Source: Ascochyta rabiei (Eukaryota > Ascomycota > Dothideomycetes > Pleosporales > Didymellaceae). Taken from it: a stretch of 64,000 nt of DNA. The notes below the pieces were generated by a model. That model was not told the DNA's origin, searched no databases, and saw nothing but the letters and a program-made list of their open reading frames with translations. Location of the stretch: positions 310,001 through 374,000 of the forward strand of contig NC_082409.1 of the NCBI RefSeq assembly GCF_004011695.2, in the 5' to 3' direction. This document shows, one piece after another, positions 32,712 through 41,577 of the stretch; the first letter of the stretch is position 1; every line of letters begins with the position of its first letter. A program made the translations under genes and the position numbers.

Positions 32712-34140
32712 ATCCAACGAAGAATTTCAGTCATCGTCACGATATCACGCACGCACTAGTATGGCAGGCTCTGGAAGCCTCTCAACAGTGCACTTCAGCG
32801 AAAGTAATCTTATCGCGCCGCCTGCACGCAGAGTGACATGCGCGTTCTCGTGTTGCAGAAAGAGTAGACCACGGCAGTCGCCGGTGTTCGTCGTTGCGTC
32901 GGATGATCGATGTGGGTACAGCGCAATGTGGTCCTTGGTCAATTGAATCCCACCGGCGCCTGCGCCAATTCGCTGCGATCACATGCTGAAAACCCCCCGA
33001 ATCCTCACAATTACCGTCGTTCGCCGCACAACAGCTCACCACACGAATGGGCAGCGAATCACCAACCGAACAGCTTCTGCAGCGCTGTCCAGCTCAGAGT
33101 GGTGCACAGCCTACCCTTCCACCGCAACATAGCACTGGTTCTCGGACGAGAAGCGATCCCGCCCGTTGTTGTCGCTCAGCGTACGCGCCAGAAAACCGTC
33201 TCTGCACGGCTGAACGAAACTTGATCTGCAGCCATGCACCCAAGAGTCCTTAATCTCCGCGAAACCACAGCGCCTACCACCTTCACATTACAAACCACAG
33301 CAACCACAGCAACCACATCATCCGCTGTCCCAACACCACGAACAACGCCACATTGATAACTGGCACTTGAGTAAGCACCGTGCCTCTATCAAGCATGATC
33401 CCATCGCCCGGTTAGCGGTTGCATCGGATCTGCGCGTTGTGTTGGTGGACGCAGGAACGGGCGATCGCAACAGCTGACGTGCATGCCGCAGGTGGAGGCT
33501 GATTGGCCCGTGAAGCGAGATAGTGAAGTGCAGCGAAAACGAGCGAGAGAGCGGGGAGCCGCGGATCGCAAGACGAAGAAGCCGACGTGCATCTGCCATC
33601 GAGATTGCTTTTCAGCCCGGGAAGAGAGGCTCATTTCGAGGGATGGATGATCGCTGGTTGAGTGTATGTGCTGTCTGTGTACATGGTGGTGTTTAGCGCT
33701 CGTGCTCGGCAGGAACAGACGGTCTTCGCAGCTGCTCTTCGTCTGCGCGCCGTCTTGGCTCTTCACTGCGCTGCGGCCGGCACAAGGTAAGGCAGGGCTC
33801 CACCCACGCATAGCATTGCGTCGTCTGGTGGTGAACTGCTGCACGAGCGAACTCCAGGCGGAGCGTCGAGCCAGGCCTTTGAAACACCGAGCGCCCTCGC
33901 CGCCAAGCAGAGTCCAAGAGCGTGGAGCAAAGCCGGGTCGCTTCGTCATCTGTGTGAAACGGCTGTTAATCTCTGGCAGCGGCAAGGATGCTTGACATGA
34001 CGTGCGGCGAAACAGGGATGATGTCGAGGGGCAGGCGGAAACGAGGGTTCCAAAGTGATGCTGTGGCACTGCTGAGGCTTTATGGTGGTTGGTGACAGGT
34101 GTCTCGTGAGCGCTGTTTGTGAGGTTGATGCAGCCTGTGA

Positions 34141-34345
34141 GGACGCTTTTGGATTGATTTGACGATGGCGAGATGATTACTTTCCAGTCTCGCTATGCAG
34201 GACGCTTTGGATTGATTTGACGATGGCGAGATGATTACTTTCCAGTCTCGCTATGCAGGACGCTTTGGGTTGATTCGACGATGGATGGGATGCGAGACGA
34301 GTACTTTCTAGTCTCGCTCTGCGTCCTGCACAGCGAGACTAGAAA
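34141..34345. repeat. 58-59-bp tandem repeat followed by a 14-bp inverted repeat
   Basis: Units start ggacgcttt at 34141, 34200 and 34258. The first two are nearly identical (one base of length difference); the third diverges in its middle. The third copy ends in an inverted repeat: tttctagtctcgct (34305-34318), then a 13-nt loop, then its perfect complement (34332-34345). No gene overlaps. Confidence 0.85.
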
Positions 34346-35749
34346 AGTAGTCGTCTGTGGCATGAACGGCTCTAACATAATCTGCCGCTTGTAGTTGCGG
34401 TGATGGTCTGGCTTACTGGCACGCCTTGTCCTGTTGTCTGCCTGCCAGATGCATATCGATAGGTGGGAAAGGCATGGAGACAGCTGCATGCGTGTTACAC
34501 AACGACGCCAGGTACCGCGACGGTCTGGAGCCGCCGACGTCGTGCACACTGCTCAATCAGTGCCAATGGCAGCAGCTTGTCTCAGAGGGCAAGCCTTTTC
34601 GCAATGCTTGACAGCCAGGCATATGCATGCCTTTCTCAAATGGCGCGCTGGACGGACGCCCCTCTCCGGCGGTCCACAGGTTTACTACTTACCGGTACTC
34701 ATCAGGTCCGAAGTTGCAGTGGACAGTTGTCCGTGACGGGTGGTCCTGCAGCGGAGTCCTGGCTTGCATCGAGGCGATGGGTCACGCAAGGCCGTCGCCG
34801 CATTACGAGGACACGGCGCCGGAAGCCCATTCACACAAGCAATGCTCTGAAGACGTCCGCACGCGTGGCTTCGGCGGTCAAGTAGGGGTGAGTAGTCTGA
34901 TGACGCGGCTCGTGAACAGGCAAACAATACGAGCGAACCGTGTTTTTGATCAGATGGGTTGACGAGACGAGACGAGACAAGACTCAAGACTCAGGTGGAC
35001 GACGAATCTGCCTTTACATCGAGGGGTTCGTATGGACACTGTCGCCGACAGTCTGCTGTAACACAACGGCCTCTTCCTGCGGAGGACCTTGTAATCTGTG
35101 CAGGGCCTCGTAATCCGTGCAGGACCATGTCATCTGTGCAGATTGAAGCGGCCGCAAATGGCTACATCACCGCTGCGACTGGATTTAGATGATGGTGGCC
35201 TTTGTGCTGGAGGCTGTGCTGGAGGCTGGATGCAGTAGGCAGTCAACACACTGACACAGATGGCGGCGCCCACGCGGCCATGGGAGCGCTCACGCCTATG
35301 CCCATGACGCAGCCGTCGCAGCGTCGCAGCCCTATTCCATGGTGAAGTCGGAGCGTCGAATCCTTCGCGGCGAAGGATCATTTGAAACGACTGTCCTCGC
35401 GAGTGGCGTGCGGAGGCGCCGTTTCAGCGGCCGTGGTTCCGCCCCGCCGCCGAATGGAAGCCAACCATCCAGGCCTCCTCGCACGCTACCCCGATCCCTG
35501 CAGCGCCAGGTCATCCTCCAATCGTGCGGGCGCAATGCCTTCAGGCAATCAAACTCTCCTCCCTTCATACCCACCCGCCCACGCCTGCGAGGGATCACCT
35601 CTTCTTCTTCCCCAACTTCGTTCGCCCAAGTCGTTCTTTACTTTCGCTTCCGTCCTGCCGTGCAGTCTCTCACTTCCCCGCCGGCTCTTCCAAGAATTTC
35701 CCCTGGTGGTCGATTGATCAACGCCCATCACGCACGTCACCTGGATTGT

Positions 35750-35803
35750 CTGGACCTGCTGGACCTGCTGGACCTGCTGGACCTGCTGGACCTGCTGGAC
35801 CTG
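35750..35803. repeat. 9-bp minisatellite (ctggacctg x6)
   Basis: Six perfect copies of ctggacctg about 335 bp upstream of the ferric reductase ATG. In different frames it encodes LDL or GPA repeats, which explains the collagen-like frame in the region; it is not evidence of a gene. Confidence 0.85.
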
Positions 35804-36136
35804 CCCTTGCTTTGCTCATCTGACTGCCCTGCCCATCTCGACCATCGCCGGCGCTGTCAACAGTTCCCCCCGGACGTCAACTGAGCGGCCAGACAAGCCC
35901 TTGTGCCACCACACAACTGAGGCTTCCCGGACCTCCCTGAGAGCAGCTAGACCCACGCACTCCAGCGCTGTTGGAGAGACGGCTGACCTTGATTCTTTCC
36001 TTTTTTGCACTTGCGGCGACTGCCTCGTCCGTGCTTCTGTCATTTGCTGGTCAAGACAGACACCACTCATTACCCATCTCCCTGGACGTTTAAACAGCTG
36101 TGCCCATCTGGACCAGGCCCCAAACAACAACCCAAC

Positions 36137-37997
36137 ATGACTTTCTCAGGAACCTCTGACGCTCTCGCGAAGCGTGCAGGAGGAGGACACGAGGATCCCA
36201 CCGCTGGCCTCGAGAACATCGACGTGCAAAACTACCTGGGCCGCATCTGGTGGTGCTTTGTAGTCGTCTTCGCCCTGTACCAGATCATCCTCTACTTCGT
36301 CCGCTACGTCCGCACTGTATCATGCCTCAACAACGACACGCAGCGTTACTTTTCCATCCCCAACCGCCTGTATGCTCGCTTCAAGAAGTCGTGCCTTGAT
36401 GCACCCCTCTGGCGCACTCGTCACCACCGCGAGTTCAAGATGTCGGCTGCCATCAACGTGGGAACCCTGCCCAGCCGTCTGCAGACCTTCTTCCTCGTTG
36501 GCTACCTCGCAGTCAACATCGGCTTCTGCGTCTGGAAGATCGACTACAGCAGCTTCTCTGCAGGTGCTAGCGAGCTTGTCAGCCGTTCGGGCGTCATGGC
36601 CGTCATCAACATGATTCCCCTCTTCCTGCTGGCCGGCCGCAACAACCCAGTCATCAAGCTCACCGGCATCTCTTTCGACACCATGAACCTGATCCACCGC
36701 TGGTTTGGACGGATTGTCATCCTCGAGGCCCTTGCCCACACCATCAGCTGGATGGCCAACAAGGTTCAGACCAGTAAGCTGAAGCGTACCCATTCCTGTA
36801 AACAGTACTGACCATCATGCAGAGGGCTGGTCTGCTGTCCAGGCATCCATCACCGGTAGCGAGTTCATCATGACCGGTTTCATCGTGCGTATATCCGGGC
36901 TCCTACGGAACCCACTCAGCTAACCTAATCAGGGCACTTGTGCATTCACCTTCCTCCTCCTGCAGTCGCCGTCGCCTGTGCGCCACTCGTTCTACGAGGT
37001 TTTCTTGCACGGCCACATTGTCGGCGCCGCGCTTGCGCTTGGTGCCGTGTGGGTTCACCTGAAGGAGCGCCCGCAGCAGCTGATGCTGTACGGAGTTGTT
37101 GCCATCTGGGCCGCCGAGCGCTTCATGCGCTTTGCCCGTCTCATCGTCAACAACGTCGGCAACGGTGGTTCCTCGGCTGATGTCGAGGTCCTGCCCGGCG
37201 ACGCTCTCCGTATCACCGTCAAGATGGCCCGTCCATGGAGCTTCCGTCCCGGCCAACACGCCTACCTCTACATGCCATCCATTGGTCTCTGGACAAACCA
37301 CCCCTTCTCCATCGCTTGGAGCGAGGAGGAAGAGGACCCCCACCACGTCGACGAGAAGAGCCTCCCCATGAACAGCGCCGACCTTGCCCTGCAGAAGTCC
37401 AAGACCACCATGTCCTTTATCGTTCGCCGACGCACGGGCTTCACCGACAAGCTCTTCCGCAAGGCTGACCTCTCCGCCTCTGGCCGCTTCTCCACCACCT
37501 GCTACGCCGAGGGCCCGTACGGTGGTGAGGACCTCAGCTCGTATGGCACAGTCATGCTGTGGGCTGCAGGTATTGGTATCACTCACCAGGTGCCTCACGT
37601 TCGTGATATCGTCGCCGGCTATGCCAACGGCACCGTCGCCACTCGCCGCCTCACCCTCGTCTGGATCATCCAGTCTCCTGAGCACCTTGAGTGGATCCGA
37701 TCGTGGATGACCCAGATCCTCTCCATGCCGCGCCGCCGCGAGATCCTGAAGATTCTTCTCTTCGTCACACGCCCTCGCAGCACAAAAGAGATCCACTCGC
37801 CCTCGTCGAGTGTCCAGATGTTCCCCGGCAGGCCTAACGTCCAGAGTCTTGTCGACCAGGAGATGCAGGAGGGCATTGGCGCTGCCTGTGTCACCACGTG
37901 CGGTACCGGTGGTCTCGCTGACGAGCTGCGCCGCGCCGTACGCAACCGCGAGCTGAACTGGAACGTCGACTTCCGCGAGGAATCCTTCTCGTGGTAA
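36137..37997 (+). CDS. ferric reductase (FRE/NOX-type transmembrane NADPH oxidoreductase)
   Basis: Three exons (36137-36773, 36833-36894, 36933-37997) give 587 residues. An N-terminal helix near 30-55 is followed by the ferric-reductase membrane core. Haem ligands are visible as two H-x13-H pairs: H187/H201 (LIHRWFG ... LAHTISW) and H261/H275 (FLHGHIVG ... WVHLK). The C-terminal half holds the FAD-binding block (FRPGQHAYLYM, then NHPFSIAW) and the NADPH region (AEGPYGG ... WAAGIGITHQVPHVRDI and a final TTCGTGGLADELR). It reduces Fe(III) or Cu(II) outside the cell using cytoplasmic NADPH, usually as part of reductive iron uptake. No iron permease or oxidase gene is adjacent. Introns are 59 and 38 bp; the second is short but has good consensus. 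Confidence 0.94.
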
Positions 37998-38087
37998 ATT
38001 AGACGCTTTTGATCACCTTGCACTGTCCTTCCCATCGGTATACCCTCGTGCCACGACACCGTCCATCATCTACTTGTCGTTTATCGC

Positions 38088-38120
38088 AGCCAACATCTAG
38101 CCAACATCTAGCCAACATCT
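38088..38120. repeat. 11-bp tandem repeat (agccaacatct x3) in the ferric reductase 3' region
   Basis: Three perfect copies about 90 bp after the stop codon. Probably in the 3' UTR. Confidence 0.8.
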
Positions 38121-38436
38121 ACGCAATACAAGCTCTGCTGTTTCATTGTACACATTTCGTTATCTTCGTCCGGCTGCACCCGTCTTGTTATCACATACTC
38201 TCCTTAACATTTCTTCCTGTCTTGCCAGCGGGCTGCGTAGAGAGCGGGGCGCTCAGTAGAAGCGGCGCATGAATGCTACCATGTTGCCGCCACGGTTCTG
38301 CTGGGAATGTGTACTGTATATAAGGATGCCGTCTCCTGAGAAAAATGACATGACCTATAACTTGACACAGGTTTTATGTGGACGTGCGCTCCATTGACAT
38401 GTATGAAAATGATCTGAGCCTACTCTCCACCCACCC
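38121..38436. other. intergenic gap between convergent genes
   Basis: About 316 bp between the ferric reductase 3' repeats and the end of the Nudix gene. No gene is visible. Confidence 0.5.
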
Positions 38437-39056
38437 TCACTGCATAAACTCGGGACTCTCCGTCGTAGCACTATGCACCTCCTCCATCGCAAACCGATCC
38501 TGGATCCCCTTCCACCCTGTCTGCACCACATCGGCCATCACCCCGCCCGGACCCAGCAACGTCACCGCCTCCTCCACACTCACAAGCCGGCTCTCGTACG
38601 CCAGCTCCTCCTCATCCACCCCCGTGCCCTTGTGATGCAACGGTTCATACCCCTCCGGCTCCATCCCCACCCTCTCCCTCAGCGACAGACCGCGCGGATA
38701 CGCCGGCGGCGGCCTGTACGCCGCGCCTGCTTCGGTCTCCAGCAAGGTTTCCAGCGCCGGGGGCAGGGTTTCGGCAACGTACCAGTACAGCACGTACTGC
38801 GTCGCCCCGTGCCCGAGCGGCATCAGCTGCATCCACACGGGCTCGGCGGTCAGCGGGGGGTTGGCGACGCGCGGGTGGGCGAGGGGTTGGCGGTGTGGGG
38901 TGGGAAGGGGGAGGACGCGGTTACGGTAACCTGACTGAATCATACTCAGCACCTGCTTTCACCTCGTCTCTCATTTTGCTTTCTTAATCTTTTTGTTTTC
39001 TTAATCTTTTTGTTTTCTTAATCTTTTTGTTTTCTTAATCTTTTTGTTTTCTTAAT

Positions 39057-39091
<35 letters not shown>

Positions 39092-39362
39092 CTCCTCTCT
39101 CACGTGAGGTTGGAAGAACAGACAACGCACCTACCTCTTCATACCCCTCCCGCTCCGCCCCAGCCCGTCCCTCCCCCGCATCTCGCCGTCCCTTGGGCAG
39201 GAAAAAGTACTTCCCCCCTCGTCGGCCGTAGGCGCTGCAGACGACGACGCGGGCGGAAGCGATGTGAAAAACGGCTACGCCGCCGCCGACGACCAAGTTC
39301 TCGCCTGCAAACTGCGCAACGAGGGGCGCTGAGGAGGGCGGGGGATCGGTCGGGCGCGGCAT
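38437..39362 (-). CDS. Nudix hydrolase with a repeat-bearing 200-bp intron
   Basis: Two exons, 39362-39135 and 38934-38437, give 241 residues. The start is the ATG at 39362; the frame stays open further upstream through a G-run but has no better ATG. The Nudix box reads GRRDAGEGRAGAEREGYEES, completed across the splice junction (EE|SG). It matches G-x5-E ... REUxEE but has six residues instead of seven between the first Glu and the Arg, so metal geometry may differ. A KYFFLPKG strand precedes it. The second half contains WYVAETLP and a C-terminal helix. Related fungal proteins are predicted pyrophosphohydrolases of nucleoside or diphosphoinositol type; the substrate is unknown. The intron (38935-39134) holds 17-bp repeats and a 29-T run. 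Confidence 0.82.
38978..39087. repeat. 17-bp T-rich tandem repeat plus poly(T) inside the Nudix intron
   Basis: Four to five copies of gttttcttaatcttttt are followed by an uninterrupted run of 29 T (39059-39087). On the coding strand this is a long A-run just after the donor side. Confidence 0.85.
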
Positions 39363-39427
39363 GCTTGGTGGTGCGGGGCTGTAGGTATTGCGGGAGACAA
39401 GTTTTTTGTGTTCGCGCACGTCAGGTT

Positions 39428-39447
39428 GGGGGGGGGGGGGGGGGGGG
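39428..39447. repeat. poly(G) run of 20
   Basis: Upstream of the Nudix start codon. Length is likely error-prone in sequencing and could shift the upstream frame. Confidence 0.8.
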
Positions 39448-39936
39448 AGGTGGGAGAGGCGCGCTGCTGCTGCCTGGTGCGTGGCATGGTTGCGCGTGGG
39501 ATGTGGGACGTGGTGGTGCCTGTGTTGTGGCTGCGTAGTGTTCACCAGAGGTTGACAGGTGCTGTCTTACGTCGCAGAGAAGCGCGCGTATAACCGTGCA
39601 TCCTCTCTAATCGTTACAGGATACTCACTAGCCTTACGTATATGACTATTCAGCATCCTACATGTTCCTTTTAGCTAATCAGGGCTGACTCGTAGCTACC
39701 GTCCAGGCAATGTCGTCACAGTAGTGCCAAGAGCCTGTCTACATTTTCAGTACAGGCGGTTGGCCACAGAATGCCCCGCACCGATGCTCGCTACACTACC
39801 CCGCAGTGCAAAATCTTCTCGAACGACCAATTGCACCATGCGATGTGGCTCTTGAGAGGTTGCTGTGATGTTTGCAATTAATGTCTGAATATATTTTATA
39901 AAATAACCGCTCATTCCATCAATCAGATCAACATCT

Positions 39937-40074
39937 GGCCTAATGGCCCAATGGCAAGGCGCTTGACTACGACTCGTTTGGTAATCAAGAGATTCCAGGT
40001 TGTAAGTAACCCAACTACCCGCAACGTCCAGCGTTCAATTCCTAACAGTTGCATAGCGACCCCTGGTTAGGTCA
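39937..40074 (+). tRNA. tRNA-Arg(ACG), interrupted in the T-loop by a 55-nt intron-like insertion
   Basis: All arms can be folded by eye. Acceptor 39937-39943 (ggcctaa) pairs with 40067-40073 (ttaggtc, one G-U). D arm gcc/ggc. Anticodon stem cttga/tcaag with loop ct-ACG-a | a. An 11-nt tRNA intron (39973-39983) sits at the canonical place after position 37. T stem ccagg/cctgg. The D-arm, anticodon and variable-loop sequences closely match yeast tRNA-Arg(ACG). The T loop TTCGACC is split after TT by 40002-40056, which starts gtaagt, contains ctaac and ends in tag. Removing it restores a canonical T loop and B-box promoter. A Pol III-type T6 terminator lies at 40089-40094. Whether the gene is functional is open. 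Confidence 0.82.
40002..40056 (+). other. 55-nt spliceosomal-intron-like insertion in tRNA-Arg
   Basis: It begins GTAAGTAAC, has a branch-site-like CCTAAC 12-17 nt before the end, and finishes TTGCATAG. Length and signals match the protein-gene introns in this window (47-70 bp). It lies inside the tRNA B box. It also carries its own B-box-like cgttcaattcc near 40032-40042. Confidence 0.7.
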
Positions 40075-40088
40075 TAACGAGAAACTTC

Positions 40089-40094
40089 TTTTTT
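40089..40094 (+). terminator. Pol III terminator (T6) after tRNA-Arg
   Basis: Run of six T 15 nt after the tRNA discriminator base. Confidence 0.6.
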
Positions 40095-40182
40095 GCGCCT
40101 GTAGCGGCGGGTAGCCGCTAAGGTCGATTTTTGAATGCAAACTCCTTCTCGCCCTGACTATATATAGCCAATGCTCCTTACG

Positions 40183-40202
40183 TTCGACCCCTAGTTAGGT
40201 CA
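40183..40202 (+). repeat. duplicate of the uninterrupted tRNA-Arg 3' end
   Basis: ttcgacccctagttaggtca matches the joined (insertion-free) T loop to discriminator of the upstream tRNA at 19 of 20 positions. It is followed by a T5 run. No 5' half of a tRNA precedes it. Confidence 0.75.
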
Positions 40203-40599
40203 GATTTTTGCTCACGCAACAGATGTCACCTTGTTGTCATTCTTCCACTCTTCTTCAAGTCTCGAGCAGGCTGCCGATATTCTTTGACTCTCAATGTGTT
40301 TGCTTTTCCAATTACTTTTCTACTCGCAAACTATCACAGAGTGTCCACGCCGCGATCATACAGCAGGAGCTGAAAGGTGTTTTAACGCCAGTGTTTTGGT
40401 CATGTTTTTGTGAGTCCACGCACGACCAGGCAGTAGAGCGTTTTCCCCATCCTCCTCGATCCCAATCTCCCGTCTTGACTTGTGTTTGTCGAGAGCTCTG
40501 AACCGCGCATTTGAACATGACTAGCTAAACGTTGATATCTGCTCAATATCCTAACGACAGATGAATGCGCAGTCCAGCCTACATGCCATCTACCTACAG
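40203..40599. other. intergenic region
   Basis: About 400 bp, no supported gene. A plus-strand frame at 40208-40501 has no motif. Confidence 0.4.
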
Positions 40600-41272
40600 A
40601 GCAATTACCGCTACTGACGCGCCACCAATGCTGATCATCCACGCACCTACAGTAAAAGCTCCTCGAACATCATTCCTGAACATTGTCCCAAGAGGAGAGA
40701 GAATAGCAGGCTCACGAACAACAGCAAATACACAGCAACGGCGATTCGACGACTACCTCATCTTCTTCTGTAGTAGATACCCTAGCCGTCAGCTGGTTGC
40801 CCCAGCCTTCATAACAACTCGCTCCATTTTCGCTTCGGGAGTTGCTCAGCGATCCATCGACTCATGCGACTCGCGTCTTCTTCGCACGTGAAGAGGGAGA
40901 GTAGGTATTCAGGCGGGACAGGTGGGAACGTCTTGGGAGGGACGGGCTGGCATTGGTACTCTGCGGTATCGTGAGGCTCTACTCTTGATCTAGGTGGGAG
41001 GCGATTGCAAATGGTGTTTGAGGGCGTGGCCATACGGGACACGTCGTGGGTTCGTACGATGACAGCGTTAGCCATTCGGAGATCGATTCCGATGAAGCAG
41101 ATGCCATGCACGCTTCTCGGGGAGAGGACAGAGCGGATAAGACCTTGTGTTGTCGGTATTGGGTTCGGAGATGCTTCATGAGAGCACAGTCCGTGGTGAC
41201 GTGTTCAATGCGGTCTTGCGGTAAGATTTTGCTCCAGCGCTTGTTGTGCACACTAGCCATAAGGTGAAGCAT
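40600..41272 (-). pseudogene. unresolved or decayed fungal membrane-anchored protein gene
   Basis: Minus-strand blocks in different frames look like parts of one gene. The ATG at 41272 begins MLHLMASVHNKRWSKIL ... HLRTQYRQHK. Then FIGIDLRMANAVIVRTHD ... NTICNRLPPRS ... FPPVPPEYLLSLF appears in a second frame ending near 40809. Close to 40690-40600 come two overlapping C-terminal possibilities, AVAVYLLLFVSLLFSLLLG and NDVRGAFTVGAWMISIGG, either of which could be a membrane segment. I could not join them with good introns, so decay by small indels is likely. The Pro-rich middle followed by a hydrophobic end resembles fungal proteins of unknown function with one or two C-terminal helices. Confidence 0.35.
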
Positions 41273-41577
41273 TGGCTTCTTTTGAATATCTCCCTGGCTC
41301 TACTGCCCAAGAGCTGTCAATGTCGGATTGGAAGACGTGGTGAAGAAGAAGCGGCTAGGGCGCTGTTGGTCGGTCTGGCATACGCCGGATCTGCTCCCAA
41401 ACCATCGAAAATGACGCGGTACGTTGTATTGTTGATTGCTTGAATGCTTGTTGTAGGTCGCAGAAACAACCCTAGATCTTGTGGTATTCTCCATGCGAGC
41501 AGCGAGCTCACCGGTGCCACCCACTTCAAGCTCTTTCACATCGCTGAAGAGCCAACCGCCACACCTCTGCATCGCGT

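Larger units (their letters stand above)
32712..36136. other. long gene-poor region with local repeats
   Basis: About 3.4 kb. Frames such as 33389-34069 (minus) and 35339-35884 (plus) lack motifs and have the composition of non-coding DNA. Two repeat blocks are listed separately (34141-34345 and 35750-35803), and a gacga pentamer run sits near 34962-34980. The last part, from about 35500, is CT-rich and is probably the promoter and leader of the ferric reductase gene. Confidence 0.45.

Noticed and set aside
33389..34069. 226-codon minus-strand frame as a gene
   Set aside because: No motif, irregular Ser/Arg/Cys composition, and no conserved start or splice context. Looks like chance in GC-rich DNA.
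35339..35884. 181-codon frame with a GPA/LDL repeat as a collagen-like protein
   Set aside because: The repeat comes from the 9-bp minisatellite and is open in more than one frame; the stretch is the upstream region of the ferric reductase.
36903..37796. 297-codon minus frame opposite the ferric reductase
   Set aside because: Antisense shadow of a well-supported coding exon.
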